Shown here: piece after piece, positions 28,401-36,557 of the stretch
Layout: each line of letters starts with the position of its first letter
Numbering within the stretch: position 1 is the stretch's first letter
Origin: CAYRFQ01 sp964423615
Lineage (GTDB): Bacteria > Planctomycetota > Planctomycetia > Gemmatales > Gemmataceae
Reading direction: 5' to 3'
Length of the DNA: 45,370 nt
Assembly: GCA_964423615.1 (NCBI GenBank)
Contig: CAYRFQ010000055.1
Coordinates: forward strand, 1 to 45,370
Position numbers and translations under genes: made by a program
The notes under the pieces: generated by a model
Database searches by the model: none
Seen by the model: the letters and a program-made list of their open reading frames with translations, nothing else
What the model was told of the DNA's origin: nothing

Positions 28401-31400
28401 GACATGGTCGTTGGTGGCTCGGCGAATCCAGGGGCCATTCCTGAGGTCGACAATGATTTCCTCGACGGAGGGACCGGAAACGACCTGCTAATTGGTGATA
28501 ACCAGGCATCAGTACCCGATGGAGTCGGCCACGATACGTTTTCTGCCGGAGATGGAGTCGATACAGTCTTCGGTGGATTCGGTGATGATCTAATCCGCCT
28601 TAAGTTGGTCCAGATCGATTCCGATACCCCGAGTGAACTACATGGTGGCCCGAACAGAGACACCATCGAAGTCATTGGTACAGCTGGAGATGATGTTATC
28701 CAGGTCTCGAGTCTCGAAACAGGTGCTCGAAAGTACCTGTTGACGCATGAACGCACCGATGTCCCTACCGAGCCGATTACCACGACGAAAATCGATGTCT
28801 CGGATGACGTCGAAGTGTTCCGCGTCAATGGAGCTGCTGGGGATGACCACTTGTTGGTCAACTCTGACATCATTCACCGCATGCAACTCGAAGGAGGGAT
28901 AGGGAATGATACTCTCGAAGGTGGAAGTCACGATGACAAGCTCTTCGGTGGTGCTGGGGATGACCTCCTTCTCGGATACGACGGGGCTGACGAACTGTTC
29001 GGAGATGACGGCAACGATACCTTAGACGGTGGCGCTGGGACGGACGCCCTCTTTGGAGACGGCGGAGCAGACAGTCTCAACGGAGGTGATGGCGCCGACT
29101 TCCTCTATGGGGGCACAGATGACATTGATCCGAACTCCGCCATCTTGGGGGACATCCTGATCGGTGGTGAAGACGGTGTCGGGGATATCTTCTACGCCGA
29201 TGACAATTCATCGTCCGAGATCGGCGACAACGACACGGTCATCGGGACTGAAGGGGATGACGTCATCTTCGGCGGTGGTGGAGATGATTCGCTATCCGGA
29301 GGTGACGGCTTCGACATGCTCGATGGCGGTCACGGTAATGATACCCTCTCAGGTGGCCTGCACAGAGACATTATCTTGGGGCAACATGGTAATGACATCC
29401 TGGCCGCGGAGGAAATCATAGATTACTTTCCTCAAGAGAGCCAGTTCGTACTCATCGCAGACACGGCATGGATTAAACAATACAACAAGCTGGAATCGAT
29501 CGAAGATCATGCCAGCGACGAGGTCAAAGCACGGACTGTCTATGGTCTCCTCTTGCAGGGGCATATAGACTTCGATGCCCTCCATTCTGCGAACCAGGAC
29601 GAGTTCGACCGGCTGATGTCACTCACATCACCAGAGTTCCTCGCCGAGATACAGTTCGAAGAAAACTTCGACTCAGCCGACATCCCGAAACGTCTCGAAG
29701 CTGCTCAAGCGGACAACCCTTCAGCCAATCTGTTTGAACTCATGCGAGAGCTCTTCGGAGACGATTTGGCAGAGAATACCCGCCTCAAGGAACTCAAGAT
29801 TCTTGAGGAAACGCAGGCCCGAAAGCAGAAGGATCAGCTAGATCCATACCGACAGATCAACACGGGGACTGATGTAGTCCTAGGTGGAGAAGGTTCCGAT
29901 ACAATCTATGGAAGCGATGGTGACGACCGAATCTCAGGAGACGGTGGGTCAGATACTATCTTTGCCTCTCAGGGGAAAGACGTCATCTTCGGCGGCACGG
30001 ATCGAAACACCTCGGATGGCTTGTTTGATCCCGCGGATTTCGATCAGTACACGGATTCGTCCGATGATACGTATGTGATCCGCGGAACAGACAATGCTGA
30101 GACGTTCACTGTAACGAGCTCGGCGGGGTCCAGCGTGGAGGTGACTATAGTGGATGATCAAGGTCAGTCGGAGACACTCCGACTTGACCTTCTCGGTATC
30201 GAGGTAGGGGGCATTGAGGCGGGCGGCGGAAACGATGTCGTCACCATCGCAACAGGCAAAGATGCCTTCCTGAATTTCAGCGTTGACGGTGGAGCCGGCG
30301 ATGATTTCATTAACGCAGCCGGGAACGAAGTGTACAACAGAGCAATCGATCCGGCTCACATTCCTGCGAATTATCCCTCAGCCGACTTTCTACCCGGTCC
30401 TGCCGAGACTTTCTTGAATCTCGTCGGAGGGGAAGGAGACGACACGATCTTCTCCGGTGACGGAACGAGTTTCGTGGCAGGGGATCAACCAGTTCCTGTG
30501 GCCCTTTCGTCGCCAGGGACACTATACTCCTCAGCCTCGTTGACCACAACTGGAGCCTCGTTGACCACAACTGCTGATTCGGCCGACGTGTTGGTATACT
30601 CCTCAGCCTCGCTGAGCACGACTGGTGCTTCGGGTGACTTGTTCGTCGATTCCTCATCCTGGTTGAACGCAAGTGTTGGTTCGACCGACCTGTCGGTAGA
30701 CCTCTCCGGATCGTCAACCTTAGTCGTGCCAACGGGAACTTTCACTCTCGCCCCGAGACTACTAGGTGGTAACGATGCCATCTATGGTGGCATTGGTCGA
30801 GATACAATCCAAGGTGGGGACGGTGCTGACTTCCTAACTGGTTCGAGGGAGAACGATATCATTTCGGGTGGTGCCGGAAACGACCACATCTTTGGTAACG
30901 ACGGTAATGACACCATTAGTGGTGACCAAGGAGACGACACCATTTTCGGTGGTAACGGCCAGGATGTAATAACAGGAGGGCACGGCCATGACCAACTCGA
31001 CGGCGAAGCTCGTGGTGATGCTTTTGATCCGTCGACGCACGTGAACCTCTTCCTCGAAGCCGAAGATGGACAAGGTATCGATAAGGAGTGGACGACAAGC
31101 GTCGGGGCAGGTGCTTCCGGTGGAGCCGGGCTTCAATACAAGCACCCCAAGACAAATTTCTGCAATGGCGACTCTGGCGCTAGGAATGTCATCAGCTACG
31201 AGTTCTCTGCCCCTCGTTCAGGCTTGTACACCATCTTCTTCCGTACGATCGCCACCAACGTAAATAACGATTCCTTCTGGGTTCGCGTAAGAGATGCTGA
31301 CGTTCCGTCCTCGGTCAATCTCCCCCAAGATACCCGAGGCTGGATCCTCTACGATACCCCAGTGAGTACTGACTGGAGATGGAACCAAGTCAAAAACCGA

Positions 31401-33584
31401 GGTTTCAGCCAAGGCGTTCAGTTCTATTTACCCGAGGGGGAACACGTCCTCGAAATCGATGTTCGAGAAGACGACACGCAACTCGATCGGATCTTCATTA
31501 CGAACGAACCCGAAAGTGATGTGATCTCTGGCGATACCGGAGACGACACGATCCACGACATTGGGGCGAACGACACCATCAATGGTGGAACTGGCAGGGA
31601 TACGTTCAAGGTCAACGGGAGTGTTGGGAACGACACCATCACGACCACAGTAATGTCGTCGAGCCAGGTTCAATTCTCTCAGATACTCGATACTGGTCCG
31701 ACTCAAAACTTTACTCTAGATTTGCCACAGGTCGAAGTCATCTCGATCCAGGCCGACGACGGGAACGACGTTGTGACGGCTGGTGGTATTGGGACTTCCT
31801 TTGCCTTCGAAATGTACGGCGGAAAAGGAAAAGATTCGCTCCAAGGTGCTAATAGCGATGACTTGCTCCTCGGTGAGGAAGGAGACGATACCTTGAAGGG
31901 GAGCAGTGGGCACGACACATTAGACGGTGGTGCTGGTAACGACTTGATGCATGGTGAACTTGGAAACGACGTGCTTTACGGTCGAGACGGGAACGACGCG
32001 ATGGATGGTGGCTTCTCGGGCACTACTACCCACGATTCCGGCAGCGACTCCCTGTATGGTGGCAACGGTAACGACACGATTTGGGGCAGTGCCGGCAACG
32101 ATGTGCTTCATGGGGAAGGTGGGAATGATACCATCTTTGGCAATAATGGTGAGGATACCATCAGCGGTGGTTACGGTCATGATTCACTGGACGGTGGAGC
32201 CGACAACGACGTTCTCTATGGCGAGGATGGCGAGGACACCATGCATGGCATGGGCGGCAACGACACCATGTATGGAGGAGAGTACAATGACCTCATGTAC
32301 GGTGGCGATGGCGACGACGTCGTCCATGGCGAGGGTGACAATAACACCATCTACGGCGGAGATGGCAACGACCTGCTTACGGGAGATTATGGCCATGATT
32401 ATCTCTACGGAGAAGATGGCAACGATACCCTGCGTGGTGGGAGTTATCAGGATACGCTTCATGGCGGAAAAGGTGACGACACTATCTACGGCGATGAAGC
32501 TGGACAAGCCTTCAACGACTATTTATTTGGCGACGAAGGCAACGACCAACTCTATGGTGGTGATGGGAATGACACTCTCGTAGGTGGCATCGGTGACGAC
32601 TCTCTCTACGGGGAAGCTGGCAATGACTCCATCTTTGGTGAGGAGCAAGCCAACCGTGACAGTGTCAACCACTCTGCGAACATTGCGGGACAATTTGCGA
32701 TCGTCGGTTCCAACGGAATGACCTTGCGAGCTCCGGGTGCTGGTGGAAGTGATGCCTACTTTGACAGAAGGTGGATCGCCAGCCATGAGACTTGGACAAT
32801 CGAAAAAGTTGGTGACAAAGTTGCCTTGAAGTCAGCGAACGGTCATTATCTGCGGTCCGACAAAGGAGTGGCGAGACCAGACGTGAAACATCGCCGTTCT
32901 CACGAATTGTTCTCGATCAAGTACTTTGATAACGGTCAGGTGGCGTTCAAAACGCATGACAACCGCTATCTAACTGCCAACTCTGGCAACCAACTCAGCG
33001 CCAAGGCAACAAGCATTGGGACCCATGAAAAGTTCACTTTGGCCCGTATTAACGATACGGACGACTACATCCAGGGTGGTGATGGCAACGACACCATCTA
33101 TGCTCAGGACGGGCGGGATACCATCTACGGGAACAATGGGAACGACTCCATTCACGGAGGTTTTGGCATCGACACTCTTCGCGGAGATGCGGGTAACGAC
33201 ACCCTCAGAGGTGGTAGTCAGGACGATAAAATCTATGGTGGTAGTCAGGACGATAAAATCTATGGAGATGCCGGGAACGACTTCCTCTATGGTGATCTTG
33301 GCAATGACTTCTTCGACGGTGGAACTGCGACCAACGAAACGAACGTTGTCGATTCCGGGGGTGGCTCCAACAAACTTGTCCACGCCTACAACGTGGCCGG
33401 CTACTATGAAGGAAGCCGATTGTTCACCAAAGCCTCCGGGAGTTCTGAGCACTTCATGATCCTATACAGGGGTCAGAAACACACTGTCTCGAGTGAGTTA
33501 CGAGAACTCTATATCGACATGTTTGGACTTGTTGAGGTCACAGACGGGAGCTTGGATTCCCTGCAAACGGTTCAATGGATATAG
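22410..33584 (+). CDS. Giant (3724-aa) RTX-like calcium-binding surface protein with CBM-like and fascin-like inserts
   Basis: The N-terminus (residues 28-43, RTLLAVEGLEVREVLS) is the planctomycete export/surface motif. Residues about 50-1650 are beta-rich adhesin-like domains with three EF-hand-like loops (near 1040 DLDKSGVVDNDDI, 1212 DSDGKLTLAEV, 1563 DGDDDGKLYVDEI). From about 1710 on come several blocks of GGxGxDxhxG nonapeptide repeats, which form Ca2+-binding beta rolls. They are split by a helical insert (about 2334-2484), Ser/Thr-rich low complexity (about 2700-2777), a CBM6-like jelly-roll (about 2878-3031, FLEAEDG ... GEHVLEIDVRED) and a fascin-like beta-trefoil (about 3418-3548, VALKSANGHYLRSD). 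The last about 85 residues form an unassigned domain. AAGGA lies 8 nt before the ATG. It is probably an extracellular adhesin or matrix protein. Confidence 0.92.
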   Translation: MLRTWLKNWIAQRSFTNKKQTANKRNRRTLLAVEGLEVREVLSGTNPILVPPSLLGTSTLVVDASGSSADGQTSSQATQIDLTEAQAAFESSPVTPAVVVDMIDQLARQLGELQQSDQFEQVLPFTKDLTIAETAELSKVVKDQILNHLRQEVIDPTEEINQETSNNSSETLGEEGRQFQPTFETLHELVARLENQGVLGQNGINYDTSTKVFTIHLQFSLTGAAEEAELSFETTDSGLTDLDFTDSKGKFTTTTTVDLVLGIQFRDLGTNFVFTPETPLSNLNRGNGVPRSLPKIEADPFPSDDNEITNFAPTQDVLLRFDITEDDGVSVTTTSHDISVPKEVMEANENLQDLVDDINEAITATFQETPPIEAFILKETNDDDTTTERVVFVGTTETITSFHVAGAEVLGFQAADQSTTDRDFQITLSDDTVFDVTLGNASTVGDIVTVIQDATSGQVTVVVDEVTKGFRLEVSSEGPEIRSVKPLDKSPALFSLGVGFEGFVDPETGLPEEIIDPDTNEPVKIHVVVGAPLHGDTVDRLFFVKDPSITLSTSVEVNNAQVKAQFGLVPLELSNSSLNDSVSLSFAADDSQEIPIIDIAEILSPNGIVSGDVDLNLAAAFQSSEGTPNSTTPDESFGIDLTGAQVVVSWNATTDEVVETTLLDGATSWDTLAEFDVAAFNQAIDQVVGLLVQVESQPVFTTPFPVLNQSVSEMLGLSQDVSAFQNNLKDNPPTTLADLEDRLESVFGVTATFELQNQIIDITLPLTFKKQVEFRLDEQFGEEFGGLVGLGASSSVIATLESTNSTLGLLVDISQATPVAFLKNNSALDFSFKIDANNISMNATAGVVGVFIEDGTIRVDDGTDEKGPATFAMSVVGDVNGSTAFSEILSAATNHITTEATGKLEVSLPTFFPSRNNPMGSIEVTIDSMQDLGTVPPNIVAPDFSSAISDFDLKSTLDNVVDGFDRAMQLLEDAVNGELVGLDIPLVGDQLDDASEFLRELRERITQELGTLPTMAEDLVKNKLFEILGAPGLGWLADLDKSGVVDNDDIRLEKQFSTSGILDGYEFEFDLEADLLTKSLPIDVGLDAVGLDIDGSLNLDITFDMAFGFGITLSDGFYLTTEHLRGDGTVDKPELELGIEVSLSNFEGDRKASEKGPELAAEDLFSAQATLGFLQFTATDAPKITEVKDENGNVTETVYQYSHLKGTVSVDLKDSDGKLTLAEVTSASGLDDSTITFSAEAYIGLQLTTSFGNSKLAANLPSFGTTFVTDWRYTNESGSQLNVSLDDLYMDPGDFINNTAQEIKKVLDPVIPIAKALNTRIPLISDLEGRDFTLLDLAERMGSLGPTSRKFVDKIIKFANFVENLEQFTGELHFGSMTIISSTDQDVANPEQLAKSLETKSSRRTDQTGTKKTDSDSLKKRIEDAGFEFPLLDNPIQAFQLLLGEDVDLIVYRLPKLEFSFDFRKYFPIVGPLGATLSGNIGASAEFSFGYDTRGIRQFIENDFQDLALAFNGFYVGDLNAEGVDVPELQVFGGIGAYASANLGIIEGGVGGGIATEVNMNLHDGDDDGKLYVDEIVSNIRADKLFDVAGAITGFLEAYLTINFLFFKKTFEFEITRFDLVRFSNSPSGSTTPELATTTNGELRLNVGPYATQRLHGNRADGNEKIEVFAKPGAAPGEVTVRAFGQEVTYTGVTSIFADGGAGNDTITIAESVHPAITVELRGGKGNDELQGGSGLTTLYGGEGDDLLKAGSGAATIYGEEGNDVLVGGANADSIYAGQGDDLVYAGGGDDFVVAGRGNDTVHGEAGNDSLIGEKGDDLIDGGDDNDTISAGDGTDIVSGGDGDDTIDGGRGLDRIDGGTGNDSLLGGDGDDAIRGDAGDDIIHGGLGNDRLEGNEGLDQLFGELGNDFLKGNEGADFLDGGVGQDDLRGGEGNDILDGSAGIDKLFGDAGNDILDGGSAADLLYGGDGNDLIDGGQNNDIIYGNAGADTLRGNAGDDMVVGGSANPGAIPEVDNDFLDGGTGNDLLIGDNQASVPDGVGHDTFSAGDGVDTVFGGFGDDLIRLKLVQIDSDTPSELHGGPNRDTIEVIGTAGDDVIQVSSLETGARKYLLTHERTDVPTEPITTTKIDVSDDVEVFRVNGAAGDDHLLVNSDIIHRMQLEGGIGNDTLEGGSHDDKLFGGAGDDLLLGYDGADELFGDDGNDTLDGGAGTDALFGDGGADSLNGGDGADFLYGGTDDIDPNSAILGDILIGGEDGVGDIFYADDNSSSEIGDNDTVIGTEGDDVIFGGGGDDSLSGGDGFDMLDGGHGNDTLSGGLHRDIILGQHGNDILAAEEIIDYFPQESQFVLIADTAWIKQYNKLESIEDHASDEVKARTVYGLLLQGHIDFDALHSANQDEFDRLMSLTSPEFLAEIQFEENFDSADIPKRLEAAQADNPSANLFELMRELFGDDLAENTRLKELKILEETQARKQKDQLDPYRQINTGTDVVLGGEGSDTIYGSDGDDRISGDGGSDTIFASQGKDVIFGGTDRNTSDGLFDPADFDQYTDSSDDTYVIRGTDNAETFTVTSSAGSSVEVTIVDDQGQSETLRLDLLGIEVGGIEAGGGNDVVTIATGKDAFLNFSVDGGAGDDFINAAGNEVYNRAIDPAHIPANYPSADFLPGPAETFLNLVGGEGDDTIFSGDGTSFVAGDQPVPVALSSPGTLYSSASLTTTGASLTTTADSADVLVYSSASLSTTGASGDLFVDSSSWLNASVGSTDLSVDLSGSSTLVVPTGTFTLAPRLLGGNDAIYGGIGRDTIQGGDGADFLTGSRENDIISGGAGNDHIFGNDGNDTISGDQGDDTIFGGNGQDVITGGHGHDQLDGEARGDAFDPSTHVNLFLEAEDGQGIDKEWTTSVGAGASGGAGLQYKHPKTNFCNGDSGARNVISYEFSAPRSGLYTIFFRTIATNVNNDSFWVRVRDADVPSSVNLPQDTRGWILYDTPVSTDWRWNQVKNRGFSQGVQFYLPEGEHVLEIDVREDDTQLDRIFITNEPESDVISGDTGDDTIHDIGANDTINGGTGRDTFKVNGSVGNDTITTTVMSSSQVQFSQILDTGPTQNFTLDLPQVEVISIQADDGNDVVTAGGIGTSFAFEMYGGKGKDSLQGANSDDLLLGEEGDDTLKGSSGHDTLDGGAGNDLMHGELGNDVLYGRDGNDAMDGGFSGTTTHDSGSDSLYGGNGNDTIWGSAGNDVLHGEGGNDTIFGNNGEDTISGGYGHDSLDGGADNDVLYGEDGEDTMHGMGGNDTMYGGEYNDLMYGGDGDDVVHGEGDNNTIYGGDGNDLLTGDYGHDYLYGEDGNDTLRGGSYQDTLHGGKGDDTIYGDEAGQAFNDYLFGDEGNDQLYGGDGNDTLVGGIGDDSLYGEAGNDSIFGEEQANRDSVNHSANIAGQFAIVGSNGMTLRAPGAGGSDAYFDRRWIASHETWTIEKVGDKVALKSANGHYLRSDKGVARPDVKHRRSHELFSIKYFDNGQVAFKTHDNRYLTANSGNQLSAKATSIGTHEKFTLARINDTDDYIQGGDGNDTIYAQDGRDTIYGNNGNDSIHGGFGIDTLRGDAGNDTLRGGSQDDKIYGGSQDDKIYGDAGNDFLYGDLGNDFFDGGTATNETNVVDSGGGSNKLVHAYNVAGYYEGSRLFTKASGSSEHFMILYRGQKHTVSSELRELYIDMFGLVEVTDGSLDSLQTVQWI
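30534..30573 (+). repeat. Tandem repeat in the Ser/Thr-rich linker of the giant gene
   Basis: A 19-bp unit GCCTCGTTGACCACAACTG occurs at 30534-30552 and 30555-30573 (21-bp period). A diverged longer copy follows near 30607. It encodes SLTTTGASLTTT-type sequence and is a likely site of length variation. Confidence 0.7.
33210..33263 (+). repeat. Perfect 27-bp tandem duplication in the RTX repeats
   Basis: Positions 33210-33236 and 33237-33263 are identical over 27 bp and encode GGSQDDKIY twice. The other nonapeptide repeats here have diverged in DNA, so this copy pair appears recent. Confidence 0.85.
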
Positions 33585-33611
33585 AGTGTAACACTCCTTG
33601 GAATTGAACTA

Positions 33612-33648
33612 AGGCCCCGAGACAAAGGTTTGCCTCGGGGCTTTTTCT
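33612..33648 (+). terminator. Rho-independent terminator of the giant gene
   Basis: GCCCCGAG (33614-33621) pairs perfectly with CTCGGGGC (33634-33641) around a 12-nt loop and is followed by TTTTTC. It begins 27 bp after the stop codon of the giant gene, the expected place for an intrinsic terminator. Confidence 0.9.
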
Positions 33649-33888
33649 TTGCAGACAACCGAACATCGGTTGAGCGAATGATAGGCAGTTGGACAATCAG
33701 CATGGCTACTTCGTTTTTACCACACAAGACAGGGATTCAAGGTATAGATTTGGTACGTCTAAGCGCATACCAATCAGAATCCTTAAAAATTGCTGTCAGA
33801 CATGCGGCATCGACTCAATAGCGCAATTGACGACCAATGACCGCATGGAATTAATGGCACGCCTCGAACGGCCACATCCCCATCGATC

Positions 33889-35358
33889 CTACTTCTTTCG
33901 AACTGAAACCACACGTTTCTTGAGTTTGCTCGAGAGCATTCGTTTGAATTCCGTCATGCCCTTAACAGCTGTCGTCTCGCCGGTATCAACTTCGATGTTG
34001 GTAAGGACCGAGGTGACGACCTTGTCAGTTCCCTTCTCCCACCACTCGGTGTAGCGGTACTTGGGGGTACGGATCGAATGTCCCGTCACGCCCTTCATTT
34101 TTTTGCCGCGACCGTGTGGGTATGACGAGTAAGCAAATTCGCGGTGAGTCCCTTTCGGATTCTTCAAAACCCCGATTAGACTCATTCCTTGCACGTGCTT
34201 GGGTTTATCCAGACGGCAGAGATCGCAGACGGTGGGATAAAGATCGACCAACTCTGCCAGAGCCTTCGTCCGTCCTTTGGCCGAGTGCATTCCAGGATGC
34301 CGAATGATTAGGGGCACACGTGCATCGCATTCGAAGTTGGTATGCTTGCACCAACTGGAATGGTCCCCGAGTTTCCACCCGTGGTCAGCTACGACAATCA
34401 CAATAGTGTTGTCTGCCGCTCCGGATTTCTGGAGGGCATCGAGGAGTATGCCTATGTTGTGGTCCGTATAGCTCACACAGGCATGATATCCGTGGAGTAG
34501 CCTTTTGTTGAGCACATCGGAAAAGTCGGCGGGTGCCCCTTTCTTTGGGATGTCGCTGTAGGCCCGAAGTTCGCCTGCGTTCACGTTCCGTGCGTACTGA
34601 GGATAGCCAGGAGGTACCCCTCGGTTGGTCGGCATGGCAAACTTGTTTCGCTCATAAAGGTCCCAGTATTTCTTTGGGGCGACAAAAGGCAGATGCGGCT
34701 TGGTGAATCCCACTGCGAGGAAAAAGGGCTTCCCAGCCTTCACGAGTTGATAGATTTGGGCTGCACCGACCTTGGCACGATTGCCGTCGGGATAAGTGTC
34801 GTCCGGGACATCTGCGGATTCCGTCGATGGTCCACGACCTCGTGAATTCTTCCTCTTCGCCATGCGGCTCGCTTTGGTAGCATAACCTTGGCCGCCCACG
34901 GTGATCCATCGGGTCCAGTTCTCCGGGTCAACCCCTGGCCCCTTGGTTCCGTGGTAAACCTTGCCGAGACCAACCGCGACGTAGCCGTTTGTTTTCAATA
35001 GTTGATTCAGAGTAACGATGTGGGCCCAGCGTTTTCTCCAACCGGTGACATGGTAGGTGCGCTCTCCTGTGTGCTCCGGGTAGAGGCTCGTCATCATAGC
35101 AACTCGACTGGCTCCGCAGACAGCCTGGTTGCAGTAAGCCCGATCAAACAACAGCCCAGAAGCGGCGAGACGATCGAGATTGGGTGTCCGAGCCCGAGTG
35201 CCATAACACCCTATTTCCGGACGAAGGTCATCCACGACGATGAACAGGATGTTGGGTTTCGATTTTCCGCGAGCGTTCTGTTGACTGCCTGCGACTGAGG
35301 ACGAGGAACACCAAATCACCACCAAGACTAAGAAAAGTCGAACAAGGATCCTGTGCAT
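33889..35358 (-). CDS. Iduronate-2-sulfatase-like sulfatase (CxAxR type)
   Basis: The 489-aa exported enzyme has a signal peptide (cleavage near SVAGS), metal ligands Asp43-Asp44 (FIVVDDLRPEIGCYG), and the fGly motif C81-G-A-S-R with VAMMTS. PHLPFVAPKKYWDLY and VADHGWKLGDHSSWCKHTNFE are characteristic of the iduronate-2-sulfatase branch, which removes 2-O-sulfate from uronic acids. ATG 35358 is favoured; a TTG two codons upstream is closer to the GGAG. It faces the giant gene tail-to-tail and is separate from the three-sulfatase run. The glycosaminoglycan-type substrate is inferred from the branch only. Confidence 0.92.
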   Translation of the reverse strand: MHRILVRLFLVLVVIWCSSSSVAGSQQNARGKSKPNILFIVVDDLRPEIGCYGTRARTPNLDRLAASGLLFDRAYCNQAVCGASRVAMMTSLYPEHTGERTYHVTGWRKRWAHIVTLNQLLKTNGYVAVGLGKVYHGTKGPGVDPENWTRWITVGGQGYATKASRMAKRKNSRGRGPSTESADVPDDTYPDGNRAKVGAAQIYQLVKAGKPFFLAVGFTKPHLPFVAPKKYWDLYERNKFAMPTNRGVPPGYPQYARNVNAGELRAYSDIPKKGAPADFSDVLNKRLLHGYHACVSYTDHNIGILLDALQKSGAADNTIVIVVADHGWKLGDHSSWCKHTNFECDARVPLIIRHPGMHSAKGRTKALAELVDLYPTVCDLCRLDKPKHVQGMSLIGVLKNPKGTHREFAYSSYPHGRGKKMKGVTGHSIRTPKYRYTEWWEKGTDKVVTSVLTNIEVDTGETTAVKGMTEFKRMLSSKLKKRVVSVRKK

Positions 35359-35794
35359 AGTCAATTGGCTCCACCTAAGCTGTTGATCTGTTCCTCAAGT
35401 TCAGGTCCCCGAAAATAAGAGTATATTCTTGTGTTGAGAAAATCCCAAACAATTCAAAAAATCGGAAAAACAGCTTGCTTTGGCTCTCATGTTGATATAC
35501 TCATGTATAGAAACTATTTGTTCACTAGTTGACGAGCAATGCCACATGGAAACTACATCCAGTTTGCCTATCACAAACATCCCAAATCACTTAACACAAT
35601 CCAGCAATCCAACATCCGCTTCAACAACTGGCCGGATCGTGTTGATTCAGGATGGCGAGTTCGTGCTCACCTCACTTCCACCAGATCTGAGCTCCCGGTT
35701 CGACCAGGAAGCTAAGAGTCTGCGGCACCACCAATCGATGTAAGAAATGTGAAGACGAAAGACACCAAAGTTGCCACTGACTAAGATCGCTATC
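35359..35794. other. Intergenic region between divergent sulfatase and scpB
   Basis: These 436 bp are AT-rich around 35430-35520 and should hold both promoters. A TATACT at 35496-35501 with TTGCTT 15 bp upstream is a possible plus-strand promoter. The only candidate small gene is listed separately. Confidence 0.35.
35543..35743 (+). CDS. Possible small hypothetical protein upstream of scpB
   Basis: An open frame could encode about 66 residues (METTSSLPITNIPNHL..., then GRIVLIQDGEFVLTSLPPDLSSRFDQEA). The second half looks protein-like and the frame runs in the direction of scpB, ending 51 bp before it. No ribosome site precedes the ATG and no family is recognised, so this may be chance. Confidence 0.22.
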   Translation, partial: HMETTSSLPITNIPNHLTQSSNPTSASTTGRIVLIQDGEFVLTSLPPDLSSRFDQEAKSLRHHQSM

Positions 35795-36463
35795 ATGCCT
35801 CGACCATCGATTTTGAGCCAAGATCGACTTCCAGTTCCTAACCGGCAAGCCTTACCGCGCGACCGAAAGTTGCCGTCCTTGTACCGGGTGCTGGAGGATG
35901 TGGTTGAGACAGAAGCTACCGGGGAAGGCGTTCGAGACGCAGCTACGGCCATGGTCGAGGCAATATTACTATGCGCCGCCGAGCCACTCCCGGTGCGAAA
36001 GCTTGCCACTCTGGCTGGCCTCGTAGACTCAGCGGAAGCCCGAAGAATTGTCCAGAAACTTCGTGACCTCTACAATGCCGACGCCACGGCATTTCAAGTC
36101 GAAGAAGTCGCTGGAGGGTTTCAACTTCTTTCACGTCCGAACTACTACCGTTGGCTCGTCCGCCACAGAAACCCGACTCATGACCTGCGATTATCACCAG
36201 CAGCAAGGGAGACGCTTGCGATCGTCGCCTACAAACAGCCCATCATGCGAGCGGAACTCGAGAAGATCCGCGGGGTACAAAGTGGAGAGTTGCTTCGACA
36301 ACTGATGGAAAAAGGGTTAGTCCGAATTTCAGGACGGCATGACTCCCTTGGGCGACCTGTGCTCTACGGGACGACCAAAAAGTTCTTACAAGTTTATGGG
36401 CTCAAGAACATCAAAGATCTTCCAGAGCTAGAGGACACGGCTCCTCAATCAAACAAATCATGA
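35795..36463 (+). CDS. scpB: Segregation and condensation protein B
   Basis: The 222-aa protein has the ScpB double winged-helix plan: the first domain at about 50-115 (AAEPLPVRKLATLAGL, FQVEEVAGGFQLLSRPNYYRWL) and the second with the family signature LSPAARETLAIVAYKQPIMRAELEKIRGVQSGELLRQLMEKGLVRISGR, then RPVLYGTTKKFLQVYGL. ScpB binds ScpA and SMC to form the condensin-like complex that compacts and segregates the chromosome. The N-terminal about 45 residues are a polar extension. ATG 35795 is used; TTG 35771 is possible. Neither scpA nor smc is adjacent, so the partner genes lie elsewhere. Confidence 0.92.
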   Translation: MPRPSILSQDRLPVPNRQALPRDRKLPSLYRVLEDVVETEATGEGVRDAATAMVEAILLCAAEPLPVRKLATLAGLVDSAEARRIVQKLRDLYNADATAFQVEEVAGGFQLLSRPNYYRWLVRHRNPTHDLRLSPAARETLAIVAYKQPIMRAELEKIRGVQSGELLRQLMEKGLVRISGRHDSLGRPVLYGTTKKFLQVYGLKNIKDLPELEDTAPQSNKS

Positions 36464-36557
36464 TCGCAGAATAGGTTTCTCTACCAGTTCGTTATCTTTT
36501 GAACGACCGCAAAACACGTTCCCCCGACAAATCCTCAGCTACTTCCGTCTTTGGAAG

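Noticed and set aside
22410..33584. CRISPR-like periodicity in the long repeat array
   Set aside because: The periodicity is 27 bp coding repeats (GGxGxDxxx) in one open frame, not repeats with unique spacers.
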